Shown here: in pieces, positions 36,935 to 46,917 of the stretch
Layout of the letters: each line of letters starts with the position of its first letter
Position numbering within the stretch: position 1 is the first letter of the stretch
NCBI GenBank assembly: GCA_902576905.1
Contig: CACGWW010000007.1
Coordinates: 1-64,000, forward strand
Length of the DNA: 64,000 bases
Direction of reading: 5' to 3'
Source of the DNA: an uncultured Alphaproteobacteria bacterium
GTDB taxonomy: Bacteria; Pseudomonadota; Alphaproteobacteria; Rhodobacterales; Rhodobacteraceae
Made by a program: the position numbers and the translations under genes
Notes under the pieces: model-generated
What the model was told of the DNA's origin: nothing
Databases searched by the model: none
Seen by the model: the letters and a program-made list of their open reading frames with translations, nothing else

Positions 36935-39586
36935 ATGCTTTTAAATGATATAAGGGAAACATTTGTTAATTTTTTTAAGTCGAATGATCACAAAGTAATT
37001 AAAAGTTCATCACTCGTACCAGATAACGATCCAACTCTGATGTTTACAAATTCGGGAATGGTACAATTTAAGAATTATTTTACCGGTATCGAAAAATCTA
37101 AAGTTAAGACAGCAGTTACATCTCAAAAATGTGTGCGTGCAGGTGGAAAGCATAATGATTTAGATAACGTTGGTTATACGGCGAGGCACCATACTTTTTT
37201 CGAAATGCTTGGTAACTTTTCTTTCGGGGATTATTTTAAGGAAGAAGCAATAAGTTTGGCATGGCAGTTATTAACAAAAGAATTTAAGTTACCTAAAGAA
37301 AAATTACTGGTGACAGTTTTTCATGAAGATCTCGAGGCAATAAATCTTTGGAAAAAATGTGCCAACCTTTCAGATGATAAAATCATTAAAATCTCGACGA
37401 GTGATAATTTTTGGAGTATGGGTCCTGTAGGGCCCTGCGGTCCTTGTTCAGAAATTTTTTATGATCATGGCCCATCTGTTTCCGGCGGTCCTCCTGGATC
37501 TCCTGATGAAGATGGTGATCGTTTTGTAGAAATCTGGAATCTCGTTTTTATGCAATATGAGCAAATGCCCGATGGAATAAGGATTGATTTGCCAAAACCA
37601 TCTATTGATACTGGAATGGGTTTGGAAAGAATTGCAGCAGTCCTACAAGGAAAGCATGATAACTACGATACTGACCTGTTTAAAAAGCTTATTGAGAAAT
37701 CTGCTGATTTTTCTAATACAGATCCGTATGGGAATAAAAATATTCATCACAGGGTAATATCGGATCATTTAAGATCTGCGTCGTTTTTGATCGCTGATGG
37801 CGTTATGCCCTCTAATGAGGGTAGGGGGTACGTGCTTAGAAGGATTATGAGACGAGCCATGAGGCATTGCCACTTATTGGGTTGTGAAGAACCTCACCTT
37901 TATAAAATTTTCCCGTCTCTACTGCAGCAAATGGGCGATGCTTTCCCTGAACTTATTGAGAGAAAAAGTCTTATCGAAAATGCTCTTAAGGAAGAAGAGA
38001 CACGTTTCAAACTTACTTTGGATAGAGGCTTGAAATTATTAAATGAGGAGCTGGCTATGCTTGAAGATAAAAAACTTTTTTCTGGCGAGGTAGCTTTCAA
38101 ATTATACGATACTTATGGTTTTCCATTAGACTTAACAGAAGATGTTTTAAGAGAAAGTAATAAAAAAGTAGATATAGAAACATTTGACACGAAGATGAAA
38201 GAGCAGCGTGATAAGGCTCGTGCATCTTGGATTGGATCGGGAGATGAGTCGGAGGAAAAAATATGGGCTGATTTAAAATCGAAAGAGGATGCTACGGAAT
38301 TTCTAGGTTATGAAAGGGAGAGAAGTCAGGGCCTGATAACCAAGATTATTAAAGATGGAAAATATATAGAAAAATTATCTCAAGATGAAGTTGGCGTTAT
38401 AGTTATGAATCAGACTTGCTTTTATGGGGAGTCTGGAGGTCAGGTAGGAGATCAAGGACAAATACGAGGTATTAGCGGATTAGGTAAAGTGACAGATACA
38501 AAGAGGGTAGGGCAAATTTTTGTACATTTTGTTAAGGTACAAAAGGGTTATTTTGAGGTAGGTAATAATTTAGAACAGTTTATAAATATAGATCTAAGGC
38601 TTGATATTAAAAGAAATCACTCTGGAACCCACTTGGTTCATGAGGCGCTTAGAAGAATAGTGGGAGAACATGTTGCTCAGAGAGGCTCCCTTAATAATGC
38701 TGATCGGCTTAGGTTCGACTTTAGTCATGATAAGCCTGTTACAGAGGAACAGATCTTTCTAGTCGAGCAGTTGGTTAATAAGCACATTAGGGAAAATACG
38801 CCAGTTATTACTGAAATAATGCAATTAGAGAGTGCAAAAAAACAAGGAGCCAGGGCTTTATTTGGTGAAAAGTATGGTGATGATGTAAGAGTTGTTAAAA
38901 TGTCGCCAGAAGATGAAAGTCATTTCTCAATAGAATTATGTGGTGGTACTCATGTTGACTCAACTGGTGATATTGGATTTTTGAAAATTATAGGAGAGAG
39001 TGCTTCGTCATCTGGAGTACGTAGGCTGGAAGCGGTTACAGGAAAAAAAGTTGTAGACTTTATCGAAAATATTCAAGTTGTGAATAAAAGAGTTTCGTCT
39101 CTCTTAAATGTTAGTACAGAAAATTTAGTTGAAAGAGTCAATAGTCTTTTGGAGGAGAAAAAAAGACTGGAGCAAAAAAATACTGAGCTAAATAGAGCTC
39201 TGATTAGTGGCGAGGGAGAACAAAAAAGTCAAAACCTCGAAAAGATTGGAAAAAATATAATTTTCTCAGGAAAGGTTGTTGATGACGTACCGAGCAAGGA
39301 CTTAAGGACGTTTGTAGATAATATTAAGAAACAAAATAAAAATGTAATTGCCGCGCTTTTATCAAAAGTTGGCACCAAGGTACAGATAGCAGTAGGTATT
39401 TCTGATACTCTAGTTGAAAGGGTCTCAGCGGTTGATCTAGTTAAAATTCTATCCACAAAAACAGGAGGTAAGGGTGGTGGAGGCAGACCTGATTTTGCGC
39501 AGGGCGGAGGTACCCTTCCCGATAAGGCTGATCAAGCTTTGTTGCACTTGAAATCATATTTAGAAAGTAGCCTATCTGACGATTAG
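36935..39586 (+). CDS. alaS: Alanine--tRNA ligase
   Basis: An 883-residue class II synthetase. Order: catalytic domain ([22 protein letters not shown] near 86, the GMGLERIA motif 3 near 229), tRNA-recognition helices, and an editing domain with metal ligands [12 protein letters not shown] near 565 and CGGTH near 668. Then comes a C-Ala oligomerisation domain ending in [16 protein letters not shown]. Intact. It overlaps the convergent icd stop by 4 nt. Confidence 0.97.
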   Translation: MLLNDIRETFVNFFKSNDHKVIKSSSLVPDNDPTLMFTNSGMVQFKNYFTGIEKSKVKTAVTSQKCVRAGGKHNDLDNVGYTARHHTFFEMLGNFSFGDYFKEEAISLAWQLLTKEFKLPKEKLLVTVFHEDLEAINLWKKCANLSDDKIIKISTSDNFWSMGPVGPCGPCSEIFYDHGPSVSGGPPGSPDEDGDRFVEIWNLVFMQYEQMPDGIRIDLPKPSIDTGMGLERIAAVLQGKHDNYDTDLFKKLIEKSADFSNTDPYGNKNIHHRVISDHLRSASFLIADGVMPSNEGRGYVLRRIMRRAMRHCHLLGCEEPHLYKIFPSLLQQMGDAFPELIERKSLIENALKEEETRFKLTLDRGLKLLNEELAMLEDKKLFSGEVAFKLYDTYGFPLDLTEDVLRESNKKVDIETFDTKMKEQRDKARASWIGSGDESEEKIWADLKSKEDATEFLGYERERSQGLITKIIKDGKYIEKLSQDEVGVIVMNQTCFYGESGGQVGDQGQIRGISGLGKVTDTKRVGQIFVHFVKVQKGYFEVGNNLEQFINIDLRLDIKRNHSGTHLVHEALRRIVGEHVAQRGSLNNADRLRFDFSHDKPVTEEQIFLVEQLVNKHIRENTPVITEIMQLESAKKQGARALFGEKYGDDVRVVKMSPEDESHFSIELCGGTHVDSTGDIGFLKIIGESASSSGVRRLEAVTGKKVVDFIENIQVVNKRVSSLLNVSTENLVERVNSLLEEKKRLEQKNTELNRALISGEGEQKSQNLEKIGKNIIFSGKVVDDVPSKDLRTFVDNIKKQNKNVIAALLSKVGTKVQIAVGISDTLVERVSAVDLVKILSTKTGGKGGGGRPDFAQGGGTLPDKADQALLHLKSYLESSLSDD

Positions 39587-40806
39587 AGTTTTATTTCAGA
39601 TAATTTATTTTCTAGATTTGAGTTAACTTTCTCGAGAAAACCTTCTGTTGATAACCACTTTTGGTCTTCACCAACAAGGATAGCAAGATCCTTAGTCATA
39701 TCGCCCTTTTCAACTGTCTCAATTACCACTTCTTCTAGAGTCTTTGCAAAAGTAGCTAACTGAAAGTTTTCGTCAAGCTTTGCTCTGTGCTTAAGGCCAC
39801 CGGTCCAAGCGTATATAGACGCTATGGAATTGGTTGATGTGGCTTCTCCTCTTTGATGCGCTCTATAGTGTCTTGTAACCGTTCCATGAGCTGCTTCTGC
39901 TTCTACTATTCTTCCATCGGGTGTCATTAATTGGCTTGTCATAAGACCAAGAGATCCAAAACCCTGTGCAACAGTATCAGACTGCACATCTCCATCATAG
40001 TTTTTGCAAGCCCATACAAAACCACCGGACCATTTTAGAGCACATGCAACCATATCGTCAATTAATCTATGCTCATAAATTATCCCAGCTTTTTTAAATT
40101 GAGCCTCAAATTCTTTCTCGTAAATATCTTGAAAGAGATCTTTAAACCTTCCATCGTACGTTTTCATAATTGTATTTTTGGTCGAAAGATAAACATCCCA
40201 ATTCATTTTCAGGCCATAGTTCATTGAAGCTCTAGCAAAATCAATAATGGACTGGTCCAAGTTATACATTCCCATCGCTATTCCGGATGATGGCGAATCG
40301 AACACTTCGTGCTCAATTTCATTTCCATCTTCGCCAACGAACTTCATGATTAATTTTCCTTTTCCAGGAAATTTAAAATCCGTAGCTCTGTATTGGTCAC
40401 CGTAGGCATGTCTGCCAACAATTATTGGCTTTGTCCAGCCGGGTACTAAGCGGGGTACATTGTTACAAATTATTGGTGCTCTGAAGACTACACCCCCTAA
40501 AATATTTCTGATAGTTCCATTAGGAGATTTCCACATCTTCTTTAAATTAAACTCTTCAACTCTTGCTTCGTCTGGTGTAATTGTAGCGCATTTTACCGCA
40601 ACTCCGTGCTTAAGTGTTGCCTGGGCTGCTTGAATTGTAACATTATCATCGGTGCGATCTCTTTCCTCTATACCAAGGTCATAATATTCTAAGGGAATGT
40701 CTAGGTAAGGAAGTATTAATTTATTTTTAATAAAATCCCATATAATTCTGGTCATTTCGTCGCCATCCATTTCGACAACGGTGTTTTCCACTTTGATTTT
40801 TGACAT
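39583..40806 (-). CDS. icd: NADP-dependent isocitrate dehydrogenase
   Basis: A 407-residue enzyme of the eukaryote-like/alphaproteobacterial subfamily II, converting isocitrate to 2-oxoglutarate. It begins with the typical [14 protein letters not shown] segment, has the SPNGTIRN isocitrate-binding segment near residue 94 and a [27 protein letters not shown] metal-binding and clasp region near 268. Single gene, convergent with alaS, a neighbourhood familiar from Rhodobacterales. Confidence 0.95.
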   Translation of the reverse strand: MSKIKVENTVVEMDGDEMTRIIWDFIKNKLILPYLDIPLEYYDLGIEERDRTDDNVTIQAAQATLKHGVAVKCATITPDEARVEEFNLKKMWKSPNGTIRNILGGVVFRAPIICNNVPRLVPGWTKPIIVGRHAYGDQYRATDFKFPGKGKLIMKFVGEDGNEIEHEVFDSPSSGIAMGMYNLDQSIIDFARASMNYGLKMNWDVYLSTKNTIMKTYDGRFKDLFQDIYEKEFEAQFKKAGIIYEHRLIDDMVACALKWSGGFVWACKNYDGDVQSDTVAQGFGSLGLMTSQLMTPDGRIVEAEAAHGTVTRHYRAHQRGEATSTNSIASIYAWTGGLKHRAKLDENFQLATFAKTLEEVVIETVEKGDMTKDLAILVGEDQKWLSTEGFLEKVNSNLENKLSEIKL

Positions 40807-40885
40807 TCATTTACTCTTTTAATTGAAAAAATTTAAAATAATTCGTAGTTAAGGTTTATGGGAATCTTAATCAGTGTTCAACTGT

Positions 40886-40909
40886 TTTTTCTTACATATT
40901 TAAGAAAAA
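40886..40909. repeat. AT-rich perfect inverted repeat upstream of the TrmJ-like gene
   Basis: TTTTTCTTA (40886-40894) and TAAGAAAAA (40901-40909) form a 9-bp perfect dyad with a 6-nt loop between the divergent icd and TrmJ-like genes. It could be a protein-binding site or part of a promoter region; it lacks a G/C stem for a terminator. Confidence 0.35.
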
Positions 40910-40937
40910 TTCGTTAGTTTTAAATGTGGAGAATTCA

Positions 40938-41669
40938 ATGCAAAAGCTGAACCCAGTCTTCATACTGGTAAATCCTCAAATGGCTGAAAATATTGGTGCA
41001 GCGGCAAGGGCAATGCTAAATTTTGGGTTCTTGAATTTGAGGCTAGTAAGTCCTAGAGAAAACCATCTTTCTGACAGAGCCTTAGCTATGGCCGCTGGTG
41101 CAGGTAGAGTTCTAGATCAGGCTGAAGTTTTTAAAAATGTGGCGGATGCCTGTAAGGATCTAAATGAAGTTTTAGCAACCAGTGCTCGTGATAGATATAA
41201 GTACAAAGATATCGTAGACCCAATAGCAGGATGCGATACTATCTTTAAAAGCTGTATCAGTGGACTTAAAGTAGGCATTTTGTTTGGTGGTGAAAGAGCA
41301 GGCCTATCTAACGAAGATTTATTTTTGGCTAAAAAACTTATTAGAATACCATCCAACCCTATGTTTAGTTCTCTAAACCTTGCTCAGAGTGTCTTGTTGA
41401 TATCCTATCAGTTAAATGTTTTTTCTCTTGAAAAAAATATAAAATTTTCTCAGATTGATGTGCCAATAACTAAAGCTAACTATGAAGAAATGCAGGTTTT
41501 TGCAATGAGATTAGAAAACGAATTAGATAAGAAAAAATTTTTTTATCCTGAAGGCAAAAAGAAACGCATGAAGACTAGGTTGAGAAAATTGATTTATGGC
41601 CTTGAATTGAGCAAAGAGGACGTAAAGATCTTTCATGGTGTTTTAAAGGCTCTTATCAAAAAGAAGTAG
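40938..41669 (+). CDS. TrmJ-like SPOUT RNA methyltransferase
   Basis: A 243-residue SpoU/TrmH-family (group 1) methyltransferase, probably the 2'-O-methyltransferase of tRNA position 32. The N-terminal LVNPQMAENIGAAARAMLNFG segment, the central FGGERAGLSNEDL and IPSNPMFSSLNLAQSV knot segments are diagnostic. The frame opens with GTG at 40926, but the ATG at 40938 has GGAG 6 nt upstream and is preferred. Divergent from icd. Confidence 0.85.
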   Translation: MQKLNPVFILVNPQMAENIGAAARAMLNFGFLNLRLVSPRENHLSDRALAMAAGAGRVLDQAEVFKNVADACKDLNEVLATSARDRYKYKDIVDPIAGCDTIFKSCISGLKVGILFGGERAGLSNEDLFLAKKLIRIPSNPMFSSLNLAQSVLLISYQLNVFSLEKNIKFSQIDVPITKANYEEMQVFAMRLENELDKKKFFYPEGKKKRMKTRLRKLIYGLELSKEDVKIFHGVLKALIKKK

Positions 41670-41742
41670 TTTTCATTGAGTTATTTTCTTTTCTGTCTTT
41701 TTGCTCTAATTTATATGCAGAACAAAAACTAAATTTTGATTT

Positions 41743-42867
41743 ATGACTAAAAATAGAAAACTATTTGAGGATGTAGACGAAAGATCAGGTAGCACCCAAG
41801 CTAGTTCGATAGAGACCTTATCAGTTGAGCAATCGTCCTGGCTAAAAATCTGGCTTTGGACATTATTGATATCTCTAATCAGTCTCATACTAGTCGGAGG
41901 TTGGACCCGTTTAACGGACTCTGGCCTATCTATAGTTGAGTGGAAGCCTCTAACAGGTATGATCCCCCCTTTTAGTTCTGAGGGATGGATTGTTGAGTTT
42001 GAAAAGTACAAAAGCATTCCAGAATTTAAATTAGTAAATTTTGCTATAACTATGGATGAATTTAAATTTATCTATTGGTGGGAGTGGGGGCATAGACAGT
42101 TAGCCAGGTTCATTGGTCTCGTTTGGTTTTTGGGCTTTCTCTTATTATGGATAACGAAGCAAATTCCCGAGAGATGGACATTTTATTTCTTAGGTATTGG
42201 GTTACTTGGCGCTTTGCAGGCATTTTTGGGATGGTGGATGGTATCTTCTGGTTTAGATGGACAAGTAGTAGATGTTTTTTCATATAGACTGGCGATCCAC
42301 TTAACTATGGCATTTATAATCCTTGCTCTGATATTTTGGGCTATTTTGTTTCATTCTGAAAACACAGTAAAGATATTTGAGTCTAGAAGGCACCGAAATA
42401 AAGTTTCTGTAAATATTTTAGCAGTACTTGGTGTGCTTTGTTATGTTCAGCTTGCTCTGGGAGCACTAGTAGCAGGTATCGATGCAGGAAGAGCGTACAA
42501 TGATTGGCCTTTAATGAATGGAAACTGGATACCTGACGATTTGTTCGAGTATGAGCCTTTTATAACGAATTTTTTTGAAAACTCCGGTCTTGTACAGTTT
42601 AACCATAGATTAACCGCGTATTTACTATTTATTGTAGTGGGTATTATTTGGTGGGCTAATAGAAGAAACCCTTATTTGAAAATAAGATTAGCGGCAAATT
42701 ACTTAATGATAATCGTCGTGGTTCAGATGCTTTTAGGTATTATTACCGTTTTGTACAGTGCACCTCTTTCACTTGCTAGTTTACACCAATTCACCGCTAT
42801 TTTGTTTATTCTTGCTTATATTAACTTACTCTTTAAAACCTACTATCCAGTAAGTCAAAAAATTTAA
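41743..42867 (+). CDS. ctaA: Heme A synthase (COX15/CtaA)
   Basis: A 374-residue eight-TM inner-membrane enzyme that oxidises heme O to heme A for cytochrome aa3 oxidase. The heme-ligand His segments are visible: WEWGHRQLAR near residue 115, a FSYRLAIHLT segment near 182, QFNHRLTAYL near 287 and LASLHQF near 345, plus the typical GGWTRLTDSGLSIVEWKPLTG start. It is the proteobacterial/mitochondrial COX15 type. An aerobic respiratory lifestyle follows from its presence. Confidence 0.93.
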   Translation: MTKNRKLFEDVDERSGSTQASSIETLSVEQSSWLKIWLWTLLISLISLILVGGWTRLTDSGLSIVEWKPLTGMIPPFSSEGWIVEFEKYKSIPEFKLVNFAITMDEFKFIYWWEWGHRQLARFIGLVWFLGFLLLWITKQIPERWTFYFLGIGLLGALQAFLGWWMVSSGLDGQVVDVFSYRLAIHLTMAFIILALIFWAILFHSENTVKIFESRRHRNKVSVNILAVLGVLCYVQLALGALVAGIDAGRAYNDWPLMNGNWIPDDLFEYEPFITNFFENSGLVQFNHRLTAYLLFIVVGIIWWANRRNPYLKIRLAANYLMIIVVVQMLLGIITVLYSAPLSLASLHQFTAILFILAYINLLFKTYYPVSQKI

Positions 42868-42893
42868 CTCACAATATTTTTATGGAGATTCAA

Positions 42894-43670
42894 TCAACTC
42901 TTTTTATTAAGAAAATCGTTCATTCCCTGATTAGTTTCTTTAAACAGCAAATTCTCTACTATGACACTTGATGCATAGGAATAGGCATCATCTATTTCCA
43001 TTTCAGCTTGTTTATAGAAGGCCTTCTTCCCAATCTTAACCGCTAGTGAGAGTTTTGATGCAATCTTTTCAGCCATTTCTAGGGAACAATCACCCAGATC
43101 TTTACTGTTAGCCACTTTGTTAATTAGTCCTAATTCTTCTGCTTGGAATGGATCTAAAAAATCTCCGGTAGTAAGCATTTCGAATGCTTTCTTTCTTGTG
43201 ATATTTCTAGAAAGAGCTACCATCGGAGTTGAGCAGAAAAGCCCTATATCCACACCATTTACACCAAACGATGCTTCTTCTGATGCAACGGCAATGTCAC
43301 ATGTCGCTACTAATTGACAACCCGCAGCCGCAGCTACTCCCTGTACCTCGGCTATTACAGGCTGTGGTAACTCCCGAATAAGCTTCATAACATAAGTACA
43401 TTTTGACAATAATTTTTCAAAGTAAGCTTTGCCTCCATCGTTTTCAAGATCTCTTTTTTCCTGCATTTCCTTCAGGTCATGACCTGGACAGAAAGCTCTT
43501 CCTGATGCTTTGATAATTACTGACTTAATCTTTTTAGATTTTCCAATTTCTTCCAAGTTTAACTTCAGGGCCTCTAGCATGGCCTCTGAAAGAGCATTTA
43601 AGTTTTTTGGCGAATTTAATGTCAAAATTGCTATTTCATTCTGGTCTGATCTTAATAAAATTTTATCCAT
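42894..43670 (-). CDS. Enoyl-CoA hydratase family protein
   Basis: A 258-residue crotonase. First oxyanion segment AFCPGHDLKEM near residue 60, second GVAAAAGCQLVATCD near 112-126, then SFGVNGVDIGLFCSTPMVAL. The first catalytic Glu position is Gln (GCQLVA) and the second Asp (VNGVDIG), so it is not a standard hydratase and may be an isomerase or ECHDC3-like homologue. Convergent with ctaA. Confidence 0.8.
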   Translation of the reverse strand: MDKILLRSDQNEIAILTLNSPKNLNALSEAMLEALKLNLEEIGKSKKIKSVIIKASGRAFCPGHDLKEMQEKRDLENDGGKAYFEKLLSKCTYVMKLIRELPQPVIAEVQGVAAAAGCQLVATCDIAVASEEASFGVNGVDIGLFCSTPMVALSRNITRKKAFEMLTTGDFLDPFQAEELGLINKVANSKDLGDCSLEMAEKIASKLSLAVKIGKKAFYKQAEMEIDDAYSYASSVIVENLLFKETNQGMNDFLNKKS

Positions 43671-43754
43671 TTTTTATTTTCCGCTATCTTACCGGGGTGT
43701 TTTTAAATATCTTTAAGTCTATAATATACGAAACAAACAACGATGTGAACCAAA

Positions 43755-44162
43755 ATGAAAAGTGTTGAAGATTTAACAGCATATTTTGACAAAGTTTTTT
43801 TTCAAAAAGCCTCAAGATTTGAGTTTTTGGAAATAGATGATGGACACTCACTTGTAAAATTATGCCCCGAAGAACAAGATTTAAGGCCAGGAAACACTAT
43901 CTCGGGACCAGTGATGTTTGAAATAGCAGATTGTGCATTTTATGCGGCGATTCTTTTTAAAGATCCTGACCCTATGTCAGTCACAGTAAATTGTTCCATG
44001 AACTTTTTTAAAAGACCCAGCGTTAGCGATTTGTTTGCTAAAGCCACTATTTTGAAATTTGGACAAAAGTTAGTAGTAGGAGAAGTGACAATATATTCCG
44101 AAACTGCAAAAAATAGTGTAGCACAGGCAATGATGACTTATGCTAGACCTATAAAAAAGTGA
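43755..44162 (+). CDS. PaaI-type thioesterase
   Basis: A 135-residue hotdog protein with the RPGNTISGPVMFEIADCAFYAA segment in which the catalytic Asp replaces the HGG-type layout of the gene at 13. It is divergent from the crotonase gene at 42894, and both may process the same acyl-CoA. It lies just upstream of rplM. Substrate unknown. Confidence 0.75.
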   Translation: MKSVEDLTAYFDKVFFQKASRFEFLEIDDGHSLVKLCPEEQDLRPGNTISGPVMFEIADCAFYAAILFKDPDPMSVTVNCSMNFFKRPSVSDLFAKATILKFGQKLVVGEVTIYSETAKNSVAQAMMTYARPIKK

Positions 44163-44251
44163 TTTTGCTAAAAATAAAGATAAACATGGCACTTTGCTAT
44201 TGACCTAGGAATTTAATCGGTTAAAAGATTAAACGATTTTAGGATATTTTT

Positions 44252-44719
44252 ATGAAAACCTTTTCAATAAAGCCGTCTGAGATAGAGAAAAAGTGGATTT
44301 TAATAGACGCTGATGGCGTAGTTCTGGGGCGCTTGGCCGCTAAGATCGCCACTATACTTAGAGGGAAAGAAAAGCCTACCTTCACTCCTCACATGGATAT
44401 GGGTGATAACGTAATAGTTATAAACGCCGAGAAGGTACATCTAACTGGAAATAAAAGAGATACTAAAACATATTTTTGGCACACAGGTTATCCGGGCGGA
44501 ATTAAATATAGAGTAGCTAGTGATATGTTAGAAGGTAAGTTTCCTGAGAGAGTTATTGAAAAAGCAGTAAAACGCATGCTGCCGGGGGGTCCGTTATCGA
44601 GAAAGCAAATGACAAATTTGAGAATTTATAAGGGGGAAAGTCATCCTCATGAAGGGCAAAGCCCGGAGATATTCAACATAAAGAATATTAATGAAAAAAA
44701 TACTAGGAGAGTTAGATAA
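44252..44719 (+). CDS. rplM: 50S ribosomal protein L13
   Basis: A 155-residue L13 with the conserved [19 protein letters not shown] start, [11 protein letters not shown] and the [12 protein letters not shown] segment near residue 110. Its stop overlaps the rpsI ATG by one base, so L13 and S9 are translationally linked, as usual. An A/T-rich leader with a TTGACC element (44200-44205) precedes it. Confidence 0.97.
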   Translation: MKTFSIKPSEIEKKWILIDADGVVLGRLAAKIATILRGKEKPTFTPHMDMGDNVIVINAEKVHLTGNKRDTKTYFWHTGYPGGIKYRVASDMLEGKFPERVIEKAVKRMLPGGPLSRKQMTNLRIYKGESHPHEGQSPEIFNIKNINEKNTRRVR

Positions 44720-45174
44720 TGGCTGAAGTTGAAGAAGTAGTGAGCACGCCAACTAGTGAAAATAATGAAAAGCCAAAACTCGATAGCCTAGGAAGAGCTT
44801 ATTCCACGGGCAAAAGGAAAGATGCTGTTGCTAGAGTATGGATAAAGAAGGGTAGTGGTAAAATAACGGTTAACAAAAAACCAGTGAATGAATATTTTGC
44901 TCGCCCAACCTTGCAAATGATTATTCAACAGGCATTCTCGGTGACCAGTGTAGAAAATCAATTTGATGTTATGGCCACTGTAAAAGGTGGAGGTCTTTCC
45001 GGGCAAGCAGGCGCTGTGAGACATGGATTATCAAAAGCACTCACTGTGTTTGATGGAGAGTTACGGGGAGCTTTAAAGGCTGCTGGATTTTTAACAAGAG
45101 ACAGTAGAGTTGTTGAACGTAAAAAATATGGAAAGCCTAAAGCTAGAAGATCCTTTCAGTTTTCTAAGCGCTGA
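44719..45174 (+). CDS. rpsI: 30S ribosomal protein S9
   Basis: A 151-residue S9. Residues 1-28 are an acidic extension; the S9 core begins [14 protein letters not shown] and ends in the conserved [17 protein letters not shown] tail whose last residues reach the P site. An attC-like element begins 2 nt after the stop codon, so the native 3' flank of this operon has probably been altered. Confidence 0.97.
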   Translation: MAEVEEVVSTPTSENNEKPKLDSLGRAYSTGKRKDAVARVWIKKGSGKITVNKKPVNEYFARPTLQMIIQQAFSVTSVENQFDVMATVKGGGLSGQAGAVRHGLSKALTVFDGELRGALKAAGFLTRDSRVVERKKYGKPKARRSFQFSKR

Positions 45175-45175
45175 T

Positions 45176-45297
45176 TTTTTCGCGCTACAGTTATTAATAA
45201 AATATATATAAAACAGGAACTTAGTCTATTTTGGTGCTCTTTTTTCAATGCACGTTTTTAATAATCTCTTTATTTTATTTAAGGCGTTTGCTACGGT
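45176..45297 (-). repeat. attC-like element R1 (degenerate)
   Basis: Homologous to R2 (47137-47270). The left ends match at 31 of 42 positions (45176-45217 against 47137-47178), the right 30 nt at 26 of 30 (45268-45297 against 47241-47270). Read on the minus strand it starts GCAAACGCCTTAAA and ends near GTAGCGCGAAAA, bracketing an imperfectly self-complementary AT-rich interior. The positions equivalent to the AAC/GTT crossover triplets are altered (GCT, CGC on plus), suggesting an inactive site. Confidence 0.5.
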
Positions 45298-45377
45298 TAT
45301 GAACATTAGATGCACATCATCTTTTCAGATTCACAAAAAAGCTACACATCAGTCAACCTTTTTAGGATTTTGCTTTT

Positions 45378-45872
45378 ATGCTACTTGAAACAAATCGCCT
45401 AATAATCGAATGCTTTAAAACCAGTGATGTTTCTGACTGGGCTAAAATAGAGAGTGATGCAAATGTTAGACGCTTTGTTGATGGAAAAGTGCTATCTTTA
45501 AAAGAAGCTGGTGAATATGTTGAATTAAATATTCGACAGTATCAAACACATGAATATGGTAGATATGCAGTTCGATCAAAAGAAAACAGAAAACTTATTG
45601 GTATGTGTGGCTTCCTAAATGAACCTTATGGAATTGATTTTGGTTATCGTTACTCAAAAGATAGCTGGGGTAAAGGCTTGGGGTACGAAGCTGGAAAGGC
45701 AGTACTTGAATATGGCTTTTCAGAATTAGGATTGGAGAAAGTGTTTGGACTTACAGCGGAGCAGAATTACGGCTCTATTCGAATTCTTGAAAAATTGGGT
45801 TTCAAGTTTCAAGAGAAATTTCTTTTCAATAATACAAAAGCATTCAAATATTTCTATACCGGAGTCTCTTAG
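45378..45872 (+). CDS. GNAT N-acetyltransferase (RimJ/RimL-like)
   Basis: A 164-residue acetyltransferase of the RimJ/RimL/SpeG-like GNAT group. It starts LETNRLIIECF and has the Y-S-K-D-S-W-G-K-G-L-G-Y-E-A segment, matching the acetyl-CoA pyrophosphate-binding Q/R-x-x-G-x-G/A loop near residue 97-108, and the NYGSIRILEKLGF segment near 133. Substrate unknown. It lies between the two attC-like elements, in opposite orientation to the three genes beside it. Confidence 0.8.
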   Translation: MLLETNRLIIECFKTSDVSDWAKIESDANVRRFVDGKVLSLKEAGEYVELNIRQYQTHEYGRYAVRSKENRKLIGMCGFLNEPYGIDFGYRYSKDSWGKGLGYEAGKAVLEYGFSELGLEKVFGLTAEQNYGSIRILEKLGFKFQEKFLFNNTKAFKYFYTGVS

Positions 45873-45895
45873 AGCACTTAAAAACATATTTCTTG

Positions 45896-46275
45896 TTAAG
45901 CAGGGAAAGTAATATCTGAAATGGCATACATCTTCCAACCGTAAATGGTATTTTTAAGAGCATAAAATGCAGTTGCTTCCTCAATAAGAGAACCGTCGCT
46001 TCTTAGCCTTCTCACATTGCGGATTACAACATGAGCTTTCTTGTCGGAAACTGCTACGACGTCTATTTCAAAAGCGTTGCTTGTTGCCCATCCAATTCTT
46101 TTTTTAATTCTCGAGGATCAATTGAAAACTTATCTAACATTTCAACTGAATCTGCACCGATATAAGCCAAGGGATAAGAAATACAATCATTTATTGTTTC
46201 CATATCCGCTTCGTTAAACGCATTTAAATATCAATTATAAGTTTCATACACTTGTGCTCTAAGGTTTTTATCCAT
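45896..46275 (-). pseudogene. NTF2/SnoaL-like protein, broken twice
   Basis: Read through, this gives about 126 residues of an NTF2-like small protein (YLNAFNEADMETI at the start, then FEIDVVAVSDKKAHVVIRN, ending GWKMYAISDITFPA). Codon 15 is an in-frame TGA (plus strand TCA at 46231-46233). The frame then breaks at a run of seven T on plus (46099-46105), where eight would restore the downstream frame. Start ATG at 46275 overlaps the upstream gene's stop. Downstream sequence stays coherent, so decay is recent. Confidence 0.7.
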
Positions 46276-46567
46276 TCTCTGTTCCTCTTGTTGTAAATAC
46301 ATGCTTCACAACCATATCTCCAGACAGTCTGAAATTCTCCTTAACTAGATGTTTTAGTTTGCCTGATGTACGACTTTCAGCAAGACTACGCACTTCTTCG
46401 TTGGGATAAACTGAAACACCCACACAGCTTGTTTCAGTAGTTTTAATCATCAACAGCATTTCAGCATCAGGGTATAGAGTGGGACTGTCTCTTTCATATG
46501 TTTTCAGAAAATCTTCCATAGCCTCTTTTGTTTCGAAATCCATCGATACGACGTTAGTTGGTGTCAT
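46268..46567 (-). CDS. Small hypothetical protein, ABM-like
   Basis: A 99-residue protein, start MTPTNVVSMDFETKEAMEDF, alternating beta and alpha pattern with a C-terminal FRLSGDMVVKHVF strand. The size and pattern suggest a ferredoxin-like dimeric alpha/beta barrel (antibiotic-biosynthesis-monooxygenase-like), but I see no diagnostic motif. It is coupled by ATGA-type overlaps to the NTF2-like genes on both sides, forming a three-gene unit. Confidence 0.55.
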   Translation of the reverse strand: MTPTNVVSMDFETKEAMEDFLKTYERDSPTLYPDAEMLLMIKTTETSCVGVSVYPNEEVRSLAESRTSGKLKHLVKENFRLSGDMVVKHVFTTRGTENG

Positions 46568-46908
46568 TTTTTCACCTCTACTTTTGTTATTCTTTCAATG
46601 CTTCGCCAAATTTTTCCGTCACTGTTTTTCAAAACCATTCCGACTACGCGATACGTCTCACCATCTTTTTGCCTTTCAAGTCTTGTGTAATTCATGCAGT
46701 CTTCATTCTCAAATAAACATTGTTCTTCAAACATAAAATCGGAAGCCTTCTCACTTTTTGAGAAAAAATCTTTCATTCTTTCTAAGAATTCATCTCGAGC
46801 CCACATCTGACTCTCGAAAACCAAAATATAATCATCAGCTACCCAATCCTCTAAAAGCTCAAAATCTTTATTGTGCAGTATGTGGATCATTTTTTCATAA
46901 GAAGTCAT
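46564..46908 (-). CDS. NTF2/SnoaL-like small protein
   Basis: A 114-residue protein with the NTF2-fold pattern: N-terminal helices (MIHILHNKDFELLEDWVADDY), then a helix ending in FFSKSEKASDF and a beta sheet ending in RSIERITKVEV. This fold binds or modifies small hydrophobic ligands; function unknown. The ATG at 46908 is preferred over an upstream TTG (46917). It heads the three-gene minus-strand unit inside the accessory segment and overlaps the next gene by 4 nt. Confidence 0.55.
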   Translation of the reverse strand: MTSYEKMIHILHNKDFELLEDWVADDYILVFESQMWARDEFLERMKDFFSKSEKASDFMFEEQCLFENEDCMNYTRLERQKDGETYRVVGMVLKNSDGKIWRSIERITKVEVKK

Positions 46909-46917
46909 ATCAAGCAA

